DNA from: Rebecca billardiae RCC1528
Taxonomy: Eukaryota; Haptophyta
Direction of reading: 5' to 3'
NCBI GenBank assembly: GCA_965240325.2
Contig: OZ251228.1
Span: 186,001 to 250,000 of the forward strand
Length of the DNA: 64,000 bases
The notes under the pieces were generated by a model. It searched no databases. It was not told where the DNA came from and was given only the letters and a program-made list of their open reading frames with translations. The translations under genes and the position numbers were made by a program. Positions 20,934 to 30,837 of the stretch are shown in pieces (within the stretch, counting starts at the first letter, position 1; every line of letters starts with the position of its first letter).

Positions 20934-21957
20934 TCAAATGATGGCCAGTGCGGTAGCAGGCAGGCGGCGGCGGCGAGCAGCGACGAGGACGAGCGCGAGG
21001 ACGAGCGCCGTGCCCAGTGTGCCGGCAACGAGCAATGCCGCCGTACCCAGGGCAGCCTCGTCATCTGACGCCAGCGCGAGGAAGCGGGAAGAGGGCTTGA
21101 ATGTGTGCATGCCGGCTGGGCAGTCGTTCAGGATGAGGAGGCAAAGCGCACGCTTGATGACAGAGGGCAGAGTGGCTGCAAGCTGCGCGCGCAGTCGGCC
21201 GCGTGGGCAGCACAGCAGACAGGCGTCACGGTAGGCCGGGCGGCGGCTGAGCGCGCACGCGCGGAGCGGCTGCAGGCGGCCCGCCGTCGGCCCGGCTCGT
21301 TGGGCAGGCGCGAGCACGAGCGCATGCGTGAAGGGCGCAGGCACAACCCTGTGTATCTCGCGCCACCGGAGCACATGGGCACGCGCACACGGCTGGGCGC
21401 GGCGCATGCGCGCGCACCATGAAGACGCATACGGGGCCACAAACTGCCAGCGGTGGCGGTGGCGGCGCCGGCGATGGCGGCGGCGACGACGGTTGTGGCG
21501 GCGCCGGCGATGGCGGCGGCGACGACGGTTGTGGCGGCGGCGGCGATGGCGGCGGTGACGGTTGTGGCGGCGGCGGCGATGGCGGCGGCGACGGTTGTGG
21601 CGCCGGCGGCAATGGCGGCGGTGAGTCTGCCCCGGCGCAGAAGTTTTCGAGGGTGGAGGCGACTTCCGCTGCGGCACGCTGGGTGGGGAAGGCGGGCGGC
21701 GCGGTCATGAACCAGTCCCCGTTGTTGCATATCGCAGTCGCGGTAGAGAACGGGATCGAGAGCATGAAGCCGGGCATGCAAGTCACCGGGCAGGTAGCTG
21801 CGTTGGTGACTGTACCGCACAGCACCGCGCGTGGGGCCGCGCAGGGACGCCGTGTCAGGTTCGGCGGCGGCGGAGAGTAAGCGACCGCGCGGCGCTGTGA
21901 GCCCGCGGACGCCTCGACGCGAGCAGCGGCGTCGTACTCTCTTGATCGGGGCCCCAT
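20934..21957 (-). CDS. Cys/Pro-rich single-pass membrane protein, two exons (5' end uncertain)
   Basis: Exon a (21957-21418) and exon b (21182-20934) join in phase 0 over a 235-bp intron (GTGCGC...CGCGCAG). The 262-residue product has a Cys-rich module (LCGTVTNAATCPVTCMPGF ... CNNGDWF), a PPSPPPPQPS stretch of about 55 residues, a short Cys-containing segment, then one membrane span (AALLVAGTLGTALVLALVLV) and an RRRR stop-transfer. Topology (module outside, stalk, span) echoes algal extracellular-matrix and surface proteins and the subtilisin at 2.9-5.9 kb. No signal peptide follows the ATG at 21957, so an upstream exon is likely. Confidence 0.6.
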
Positions 21958-22307
21958 CCGCAGCCGCTATCTACGATGAGGGCAGGGGAGAGAAGCGCAA
22001 ACAGCACGGATGACGGACAGCCCGACGCCGACATTGTCGGCCTCGTTCTTGCGTCACGACTCACGCGTCCTCAAGTCACCTTGCCGCGCTGCACTGCGCA
22101 GACGAAGATCGCGAGCAGAATGATCTCAGATGACGAACGCCCCCTCCCTGGTATTAGTTTGGCGGCGGTCTTAGGAGTATTGAACCATCAAGGGCCCTTG
22201 ATTGATTGAAACATCGTGTCCCGCGCCCGCGCGCGCGCCGGTGCCGCGCCTACAGTTAAAGTATTCCCGCCAGTTACCTTATTAGCAGTATTAGCTCAGG
22301 TGCGCAG
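21958..22307. other. Gene-free stretch
   Basis: Possible location of the missing 5' exon of the Cys/Pro-rich protein; no signal-peptide frame could be identified. Confidence 0.3.
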
Positions 22308-22432
22308 TTTAAATTCCCCTTTATAACGGGCTCCGGGTGATCAGACTGGCGGCCGAAGCCTCCAGCCCTACCCTGGCCAGCCCCCAACCAACCACCACCC
22401 TCACCCAACCTCAAACCACTGACCGATACACC
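22308..22432 (-). repeat. Dispersed 124-bp repeat, copy B
   Basis: Inverse of 13469-13592 with very few differences. Followed at 22537-22569 by a hairpin with arms GGTTCAAGGCG/CGCCTTGAACC. Confidence 0.85.
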
Positions 22433-22569
22433 CATCTTATAAAAATATAAAGGCAGTTGTGTAGGGTCAAAACCGAAAACGTGCATGTTTGATTTAACTG
22501 AAATCTGAGACGCCGGAGCGGCGGCGCGTTCAAGTTGGTTCAAGGCGTGCCCGTGCAGCGCCTTGAACC

Positions 22570-24606
22570 AAGGGCCGTGCTTGAACGGCATAGCCGGACT
22601 CCGCTCGTTCAGGCGTCGGGCCACTACCCCCATACCGGTGGCCTCCAGACCTCAGGATTAAACAGCGGGGGCCTGGCGGCCTTGTCCCGGTGGGGCTGGT
22701 CGAACACAGCGCGTCTAGGACGCGACGGAGCTTCCCATGGCCGGCAGACCCGACGACGATGGGACGAGTTGGCCGTAGTTCAGCGCTGTAGAACGGTATC
22801 ATCCGGTGGCGCGCCACCGTCGCGCGTGCCGGATTACCGCCAGGCGCGGCAGCGCGGCACTTCTGCAGTTCTGCAAGGCCCACCGAGGCGCACGGCGAGG
22901 CGCGCGTCGATGCAGTCGTCGCTGCGCACGGCCGCTCGGGCACGACGGCACGGCAACGGCACGCACCGCGGATGGCCCACCGGTCTGCAGGCGCGGGGCA
23001 ACTGCAGGCGCGGGGCGAGCGGCGCAGGCCGGCAGGGCACAACCGACTGCCAGCGTAGACTCCTGCAGCCGTCGCTGAGCACGGCCCGTCGGGCACGACG
23101 TGGTACGAGCGGCTCGCGTCGGTGTGCATGTTGTGTTGTGCAGCTCGCGCCGGCGGGCACGCACCTCCGCGATGGCGCCGCGAGCCGCGGGCGGCGCGGG
23201 TGACGGACGAGCCAGGGCGCCGTAGTAGTCGGGCAAGTCGGCGAGCGGGTGGCTAGTATGGTAGGCTTGTGGTACGAGCTTCTCCATGAGCCCGTTCGTG
23301 CACGTCATCTGATGCGGTTGCGGCTGCTTGATCGCCGCCACGTGCCGCTGGATCTCCGCCAGATTGGCGCAGTTCCTCGCGACGCCGACGATGGCATCTG
23401 GCGCTGGGTACAGGCGGAGGCCCGCGGAGCTCAGATCCTCGTTGCGCGCATGTGTGCGAGCGCGAGTGCCGGCAGCGTCGTCGAGCCACGCCGGCTTGCG
23501 TGTCGCGCGCGGCCTTATTCGCCTCCTGCAGCAGCGCGCGCTCGTCCGTCATACTCAATCGTGTGTGCCGAGCGCACGCGGCGCGGCGGCGAAAGCACTC
23601 GTGCGTCGCGGTTCCTCGACTTGGGGAGCGGATGGTCGTAGAAAAGCGTCAACAAATAGGTGGGAATCGCAACGATATCCCTATGGCGCGCGCTCAAAAA
23701 GGTAATGACATGGGTTCTCGATTCCCGAGGCGTGCCCAATCAAAAAACGTTTGAGGCCCATTGTTCGTATTCCTACTCCGGTATTACTTTCCCCAGCAGT
23801 ACGTCACACACAATTGAAGGGGGTCGGAGCGGAGCTGGGTCTCCCAGGGCTTTGTCACGAATTAAAATTGTTTAAAGCTGTGTTCACCAGAATTCTGGGA
23901 AACTCGGAAATTCAAAACCCGCCGCGTGCGCCGCGTGCGCCGCCACAGCCATCCGCCGCGAGGCGCCGCCCGCTGCCGCGCCGCCGCGGTCGTAGACGTG
24001 CACGACGCGGCGATGGCGCACGCGGTCGGGCACTGGAGGCATAGAGCCGCCTTTCTTTCTGCGCCGCCCTGCCCCGGGCGACTCGCGTCTGCCCATCCGC
24101 TTCTCCGCGCCTTGATTGAGCCCGCACGGACGTGTGCGCCGCGCCCCTCTCGGCCCTCGCTTCAGCAGTGCTGTCATAGTAATAAACTACCCTGCTTTAT
24201 GACCGCGTTCCGCGGTCCTCTTCCGTCAGAACCAACGTAGTTGGGGGCCCGCGGTGCAGCTGTGCCACCCACTCCGTCACGGCACACTGCTAAGCCTCGC
24301 CGCCGCGTCGATGCCCGGAGTGCGTGAGCCGTAAGCTACTTGTAAGTAACTGCAACGGGGCCGCTGCGCGCGCCCGCCGGTCGGCCGCCGCGGCGGTGTG
24401 ACCGACGGGGCCGCGGAGCGCGAGGGCGACTGCGAGCACCCGGGCGAGAGGGGAGCTTGGGCAAGCGAGATGGCCGGGGTGGCTGCTCCACATCCCGACA
24501 GAACGGCCAAGACTACCCGCTCGCACCGCCACGCCGCGACTCTGCGGATCCGAATCAGGCGAACCGGGGCTCCACCAGCAGATCCGAGGCGCGGCACGGA
24601 GTGAAG
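22570..24606. other. Gene-poor stretch with an AT-richer island
   Basis: Minus-strand frames at about 23340-22800 are partly protein-like (VAAIKQPQPHQMTCTNGLME) but degrade into Arg/Ala repeats (SCPTGRAQRRL repeated), so no gene is called. A lower-GC patch lies at about 23630-23910. At 24195-24260 a repeat (GACCGCGTTCCGCGGTCC hairpin plus AGAACCAACGTAGTT) duplicates 12060-12100 in the same orientation. Confidence 0.4.
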
Positions 24607-24610
24607 TTAA

Positions 24611-25688
24611 CGGATATCCCACCGCAACAGATAGGATCGATCTGATCCTACATATGGCATCATAGGATGAGTTCCCCAGAGCGCCAGCGGCTCAGTTTTG
24701 CGCATACGATCATCGGTGTTGCTATATCGTACATACAACTCCACCGGCTGTCGACACACACCATCTCCGCCTGCCGCCACTGCCACGGCGGTCGCGCGCG
24801 CGCGCGCGCGACCGCCGCCGCGCGCACGCGCGCGATCCTATGCCATAGGATCCGCGCCAGGGACGGCTACATAGGATCGGCATGACAGCGTCAGTTGCTC
24901 GCCCCTGGCAGCCGAGCGGCGACCCTGGGCACGGACGGCGCCGGCGAGTGCTCGCACCGGATGCCCGCGCTGCCGCCCGCACCGCCGCCCACGCCGCCAG
25001 GCGCGTTGCTGCCCGTGGCACACCGATTCTGGGGCGGGGCGAAGAGAGGGCGCAACCGCCATCGTGCGTGCGGCCACGGACCTCCCACGATGGTGGCGGC
25101 CGTCCTTGTGGACCACGAGCCCACGAATCCAACATGCGTGTCTACAGGTGCGATACCATCCACGCACGCGGCATGGCAAGATGTTCCGGCTACCTCCGAG
25201 GCTTGCTCTACATGCGCGCCGATGCTCGATCGCAACCACCTGACGACGCGAGCGACCCGCAGCGGCTTGCGCGCGCAGCCCCGGCGTGACGTACAATGCC
25301 ATGCTTGGCGAGGACCAAAACGCATTGTGGATGAACCTGGTACGGCTCCGGTCGAACACAGTGAACCACGATGTGTGAGCATCAAGCTGGGTGTCATCTA
25401 CAAGTGCCACATGTCGGTCGGCGTTGCCGCCGTGGATGGAGTCGCAAGTCGGCAGCGACCGCGACGGCTTCACGCGCTCCATCCGTGGAGCCCAAAACAT
25501 GCGGTGGTGGTCGAAAATCACAACAAGCTCGCTCTGGCGGATGGTGGCGACACTGCTACCGACCCCTAGGTGCAGTCGTACCATTCGGCAACTTGAGAAA
25601 ATGTCGTCTGCTGAGTCGTCCCTGGGGCCATCCCGCTATGCCATAGGATTCGGAATCGGCATGGGATCGGATCGCAGTGGGATATCCT
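24611..25688. mobile_element. TTAA-flanked TIR element (piggyBac-like ends)
   Basis: A 1.08-kb segment bounded by TTAA on both sides (24607-24610 and 25689-25692). Terminal inverted repeats: left CGGATATCCCACCGCAACAG, right (inverse) AGGATATCCCACTGCGATCC. Further inside both ends contain GATCCTA/TAGGATC words. A TTAA target duplication is the hallmark of piggyBac transposons. The element is too short for a full transposase (about 600 residues), so it is non-autonomous or internally deleted. Confidence 0.65.
24838..25584 (-). CDS. Hypothetical ORF carried by the TTAA element
   Basis: 248 residues from ATG 25584, lying wholly inside the element and starting about 100 bp from its right end. The first about 105 residues look protein-like (VVIFDHHRMFWAPRMERVKP; DDTQLDAHTSWFTVFDRSRT); the rest is Arg/Ala/Gly-rich and may be intronic or decayed. 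No transposase motif was recognised. Confidence 0.35.
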   Translation of the reverse strand: MVRLHLGVGSSVATIRQSELVVIFDHHRMFWAPRMERVKPSRSLPTCDSIHGGNADRHVALVDDTQLDAHTSWFTVFDRSRTRFIHNAFWSSPSMALYVTPGLRAQAAAGRSRRQVVAIEHRRACRASLGGSRNILPCRVRGWYRTCRHACWIRGLVVHKDGRHHRGRSVAARTMAVAPSLRPAPESVCHGQQRAWRRGRRCGRQRGHPVRALAGAVRAQGRRSAARGEQLTLSCRSYVAVPGADPMA

Positions 25689-26006
25689 TTAACTCGTCCT
25701 CGACGTACTTGTTCAGCTGCGCGGCGTGCGGCGTGGCGCGCGGCGTGGCGCGCGCGGGCGCGCGCATGGTCGGCTGGAAACACGACAGCGAGAAACGCGC
25801 CGCTCGCTCCCACGCGCCACGCGCTTTTACGCACCCGCAGAAATATCACACACGAGTCAAGCACGGACTCTGCACAATACGAGCCGCGTCCGACGAGGAA
25901 CCCGCACTGGGCCGAAGGGGCATCGGCAGGGCGGGGCGCGCGGGGTGAGCGGGGCACGAAAGCGACGCCGATGACCGTCGGGACCAGCCGCAGCCGCGCG
26001 CACCTG

Positions 26007-27915
26007 CCTATGTGCGAATCAAGGCCTATATGGCCGGCCATGACCGATGATATTGGCCGCTAGGCGGCCATGGCCGATGGTTAGCGGTCGACCAGCCATC
26101 TCTGGCCGATGGGTATTGGCCGATGGCCGTCATCCGGTGGCCGGACCGCCGAGGCCGCGCCGGACGCCCGGACGGCACGGCCACGGCGCCGGCGCGTGGC
26201 CGCGCGTGCGCACGCCGCGCGGGCTGCAGCACTGTCCGACTCTGCACGGTCGTAGTCCGAGAGGGCTGCCCCGGGGCTCGGCCGACCCAACTGGTGGACT
26301 TGATGAGCCCCATCAGCGGCGGTCTCGACCGAGCTAGTGGCAGGTGTGTGTGTGTGTGTGTGAGTGTGTGTCGGTTAATCTGATATCGATCATCAATTAT
26401 TAAGCTATACAGGTCTACGACTATGTCTATTGTATTCTGCGCGCCGGCCCGGAGAGTGAAGGACGCGAGATGCAGGCGGCGAGCCCGGCGCCGACTCCGA
26501 CGAGGGCGAGTCAGCGGCCGCACCCGCGCCCGCGACCGCGCCCACGCCCGCGCCCACGACCCCTACTTCTGCCACGGCTCGCGCTTGCACTGCCGCAGCA
26601 GCGCTGCTGCATCGTCTGCCGACGCTGCGACTGCGGCAGCCTCTCAGCGGCGAGCGGAAGAGCGGTGGCTGCCGCAGCGCAGTAGTCGGCTGCAAGCAGC
26701 TTATTCTGCGACGAGATCATGCCCAGACAGAGTCAAGCCGACCTCGTTGGGGTACTACCATACGTTCTGCCTTCGGAGTGGTGAATAATATATATATTAC
26801 GCCGAAAAACAAATAAATTATGAATGAATATAATGAATATATATATATATATATATCGTCCTTTATTAATTTATTCGTCGTAGTCGGCCACTGGCCGATG
26901 AACGGGCGAAAGTGGGCATCCTGTGGCCGACGGGTTGGCCGACGCCCGTCGCTGTGTGCGAATCAAGCCTCGACGGGCGTCGGCCAACCCGTCGGCCACA
27001 GGATGCCCACTTTCGCCCGTTCATCGGCCAGTGGCCGACTACGACGAATAAATTAATAAAGGACGATATATATATATATATATATTCATTATATTCACTC
27101 ATAATTTATTTGTTTTTCGGCGTAATATATATTATTCACCACTCCGAAGGCAGAACGTATGGTAGTACCCCAACGAGGTCGGCTTGACTCTGTCTGGGCA
27201 TGATCTCGTCGCAGAATAAGCTGCTTGCAGCCGACTACTGCGCTGCGGCAGCCACCGCTCTTCCGCTCGCCGCTGAGAGGCTGCCGCAGTCGCAGCGTCG
27301 GCAGACGATGCAGCAGCGCTGCTGCGGCAGTGCAAGCGCGAGCGAGCCGTGGCAGAAGTAGGGGTCGTGGGCGCGGGCGTGGGCGCGGTCGCGGGCGCGG
27401 GTGCGGCCGCTGACTCGCCCTCGTCGGAGTCGGCGCCGGGCTCGCCGCCTGCATCTCGCGTCCTTCACTCTCCGGGCCGGCGCGCAGAATACAATAGACA
27501 TAGTCGTAGACCTGTAGCTTAATAATTGATGATCGATATATCAGATTAACCGACACACACTCACACACACACACACACACCTGCCACTAGCTCGGTCGAG
27601 ACCGCCGCTGATGGGGCTCATCAAGTCCACCAGTTGGGTCGGCCGAGCCCCGGGGCAGCCCTCTCGGACTACGACCGTGCAGAGTCGGACAGTGCTGCAG
27701 CCCGCGCGGCGTGCGCACGCGCGGCCACGCGCCGGCGCCGTGGCCGTGCCGTCCGGGCGTCCGGCGCGGCCTCGGCGGTCCGGCCACCGGATGACGGCCA
27801 TCGGCCAATACCCATCGGCCAGAGATGGCTGGTCGACCGCTAACCATCGGCCATGGCCGCCTAGCGGCCAATATCATCGGTCATGGCCGGCCATAGGCCT
27901 TGATTCGCACATAGG
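26007..27915. mobile_element. Giant palindrome (945-bp arms), foldback-type element
   Basis: Left arm 26007-26951 and right arm 26971-27915 are inverse copies separated by a 19-bp spacer. Arms differ by few small indels: an extra GCTC at about 27342, TA and TG repeat-length changes, and ATAT versus AT near the outer end. The motif GTGCGAATCAAG occurs at the left end, in the spacer, at the right end, and once more just outside (27925-27944). The arms carry TA and TG microsatellites and GC-rich DNA; their open frames are mirrored and not gene-like. Foldback transposon, an inverted dimer, or an assembly hairpin are the alternatives. Confidence 0.85.
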
Positions 27916-28189
27916 GCCCCGTCGAGGCTTGATTCGCACACAGGCACCTGCGCCGTGAGTCCGTCGGATTGAATGAACGCCTCGTCATCGTGCGCAGCGG
28001 CCGCCGCTCCCGGGCCTGGAGCGGCGCCTCCGGCTCGGCTTGCTGAGCAAGTTGCCCTTCGTTCGTCAGCGGGCTCAAAATCTACCGGACCGACGGGCGA
28101 CGGCCGGTATCATTTCTTATGGCGCACGCCCCCCCCCCGAAAGGTCTGAGCGTGAGCGAAAGCCGGGGGGGGGCGGCGCACGTGCTCCG

Positions 28190-28910
28190 CAAAATCAAAA
28201 AGAGGATGCGCGCAGGATTTTGGGGATTTTTCGGTAGGTGGCCACCGCGTATGAGTGGATATCGCTGCCGCAATGATTGCGTTTGTACTGCCCCTTAATT
28301 TTAACGATAGTAACACTTAGGGGAATGCAGGGTGGAATAGCACATAACACCAGCCGTGTGTTAGAACATTCCGTCATACTAAGATGCCTGAATTGTAAGA
28401 GCCTGAAACAGCTCGCCAACCATAGAAACGATAGGTTGGGTCGTCAGCTTTGATTCACGCGCTTCTGAAAAACAGCGTTTTAGATTAGACGCATCCCTCT
28501 TCTCTTAAGAGAACTGCGCTTCAAAAACACCGTTTCAACGAAAGACGATCGCCCGCCATTCAACTGAAACGAGATTCTGCATAAAGCGAACCAAACATTT
28601 GAATCGGTGGCAATCCAATTCTTGTATTTCAGATGAACGACACAGCCTGAAGGCGAACATTCTCGCTCTCGACCCATATGATCATTTGTTGATGAGGCCT
28701 GAATTCGCTCATCAACAATGATGGCAGCGACGCGATATGGTATTGCGCGGGTAGCTTGAATCGACGTTCCCGCGCGCCCTGGTTCATACGATTATCAAGG
28801 TGGTAAAGTTTTATAATGGTACGAGCTAACGAACCGTCATTTCTGGGCTCTCTGCCTATCTCATCTCTGTCCGTTTTTGGACGGTTGTCGCCTTAATCAC
28901 ATACTCAAGG
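28190..28910. other. Low-GC compositional island
   Basis: About 720 bp clearly less GC-rich than its surroundings. The minus strand holds a small ATG frame at 28677-28480 (65 residues, MGRERECSPSGCVVHLKYKN...) with natural composition. No rRNA, tRNA or known protein recognised. A C-run/G-run inverted pair sits just left (28129-28172). Confidence 0.6.
28480..28677 (-). CDS. Small hypothetical ORF in low-GC island
   Basis: 65 residues with aromatic and hydrophobic residues spread evenly (NWIATDSNVWFALCRISFQL), unlike the Arg/Ala-rich chance frames of the region. No homology recognised; could be a fragment of an inserted sequence. Confidence 0.25.
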   Translation of the reverse strand: MGRERECSPSGCVVHLKYKNWIATDSNVWFALCRISFQLNGGRSSFVETVFLKRSSLKRRGMRLI

Positions 28911-29388
28911 GTCACGAGGGGAGGCGGCCCGACCTTCGCCGGGCCGCTCGCGCCGGGCGCTCCTGCGGCCGTGAGGTCGGGTTGCGGAGGCGGCGCGGGG
29001 CTTGAGCCGTCGCAGAGCCTCCCGGCGCTCCTCGCTGCGCCGCGCGCCCGGGCGCGCCGTCGCAGCTGCGCACGCATGACTCGAAGAGTCGAAGGGTCAC
29101 GAGCTCGGAGAGGCGGCCCGACCTTCGCCGGGCCGCTCGCGCCGGGCGCTCCTGCGGCCGTGAGGTCGGGTTGCGGAGGCGGCGCGGGGCTTGAGCCGTC
29201 GCAGAGCCTCCCGGCGCTCCTCGCTGCGCCGCGCGCCCGGGCGCGCCGTCGCAGCTGCGCACGCATGACTCGAACGGAGTCGAAGGGTCACGAGCTCGGA
29301 GAGGCGGCCCGACCTTCGCCGGGCCGCTCGCGCCGGGCGCTCCTGCGGCCGTGAGGTCGGGTTGCGGAGGCGGCGCGGGGCTTGAGCG
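28911..29388. repeat. Tandem repeat, 184-192-bp unit, 2.5 copies
   Basis: Units begin GGTCACGAG...GGAGGCGGCCCGACC at 28911, 29095 and 29287; the third breaks off after CGGGGCTTGAG and runs into the STAND-like gene fragment. Units differ only by small indels (GGAG versus CTCGGAGAG; GAAG versus AACGGAGTCGAAG). Confidence 0.9.
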
Positions 29389-30711
29389 CGGAAGCGGTGG
29401 TGCGAGGCCGGCTCGGCGCGGCGGGGCGCACGCTCGACGCGCGGCAGGCCGAGGCGGTGCGCTCGGCACACGGAGAGACGCCGAGCGCGCTGCACGCCGT
29501 GCTGCTCGCCGACGCGGCGGCGGAGTGGCGCTCGGGCGAGCCGCCGCCCGCGCACCTGCCCGCCGACGCGCGCGCCGCCGTCGCCGCCACCTTCGAGCGC
29601 GTCGAGCGGCTGCACGGCGCGATGCTCGTGCGTGCGGCGCCATCTGCGCGTCGCGCCGCGGCCTCTCGAGTGCCGAGTTGGAGGACTCGCTCCCTCTGCA
29701 CGAGGACGTGCTGGGCGTCCGTGTTCGAGTTCTGGGTGCCGGCGGTGGTGCGGCTGCCCGTGTGGCTCGCCGTGCGCGACGCGCTTGGCTCGCTGCTCGC
29801 CGGCGGCGACGGCCCTTTGCGCTGGTACCACCGTCATCAGGTGGCCGAGGCGGCGGCGGCACGGTGCGCCCGCGCGGCCGACGCGCACGCGCTCGCGGAT
29901 TTCTGGGCTGGCACGTGGGCGGGCGAGGCCGCCAAACCGCTGCGCCACCCGAAGGCCACCGGCGGCGAGGACGGGCGGCGGCGCGTCGCGCCGCAGCCCC
30001 TGCTCCTCTCCGCCGCGCGCCTCGGCCTTCGCCGGCCGCAACGCCGCCGTGCTCAATGTGCGCCGGTGCGAGGAGCTAGTGCAAGCGCTGCTCGCGGCCG
30101 GGCGCGCCGCCGACGCGGCGCGCGAGCTCACCGACGCGGGCGCGGACGGGTGGGAGGCGCGCGCGCGGCACGGCCTCGAGACCAAGTACGTGCGCGACCT
30201 CGCGGACACGGCCGCGGCGCTCGCCGACGCCGACGCGCGCGGCGGCGGCGGCGGCGAGCCGGGCGCGGCCCCGCGCGCGGAGGCTGCAGCGCTGCGCGCG
30301 CGCGTCGCAGACTGGCTGCAGCTCGCGCGGCTGAGCGCCTCCGCCGCCGCCGCGGCGCCGGGCCGCTGCCTCGCGCTGTGCCTCGAGCAGCCGGTTGGCT
30401 CGGCGCCGCACGAGTCCGCGTGGGCGCGGCGCGCGCCGCGCGCCGCGCACCCGGCCGCCCGCGCCAGCTGGGCGCGCGGGCGCGAGCACTGCGCGCGAGC
30501 GCCCCTGCTCGCCGCGCGCGGGCCGTGCGAGGCTGTGCTGCTAGCGCACGCCGGCTGGGTGGAGGCGGTCGCACTCTCGGCCGACGGGCGCGTCGCGGCG
30601 AGCGCGGGCGACGACAGCGACGCGGTCGTGCGGCTGTGGGCGTGGGACACCGCCGAGTCAGAGTGCGTGCGCGCGCTCGAGGGGCACTCCGGCTGCGTGA
30701 AGACTGAATGA
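29380..30711 (+). pseudogene. Frameshifted STAND (NACHT/WD40-like) protein fragment
   Basis: Pieces in three frames line up as one ancestral protein. They are RTLDARQAEAVRSAHGETPS with LHAVLLADAAAEWRSG and ATFERVERLHGAMLVRA (about 29382-29637); RGLSSAELEDSLPLHEDVL (about 29650-29710, next frame); VFEFWVPAVVRLP and RWYHRHQVAEAAA (29720-29960); then a helical-repeat part VRRCEELVQALLAAGRAADA (from about 30060); and finally one WD40 repeat, HAGWVEAVALSADGRVAASA plus VVRLWAWDTAES and LEGHSG (30545-30700). This order (post-ATPase winged helix, helical spacer, WD40) is that of TEP1/NPHP3/APAF-type STAND proteins. The ATPase part and the remaining blades are missing and at least two frameshifts exist, so it is a dead fragment. 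Confidence 0.6.
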
Positions 30712-30837
30712 AGAGCCGCGACACGGCGCAGCCCCCCGAGGCTGTCGATCGCGCGTCGATTACTCGCGCCCGCGCCTCCTGCACGGCGACGCGCCGGGCG
30801 CGCGCATCGTGATTCGGTGAAGAAGGCTCCAGCCACA

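Noticed and set aside
28912-30836. Long minus-strand open frames over the tandem repeat and STAND fragment
   Set aside because: Arg/Ala/Pro-rich shadow frames. The plus strand has the recognisable helical and WD40 motifs.
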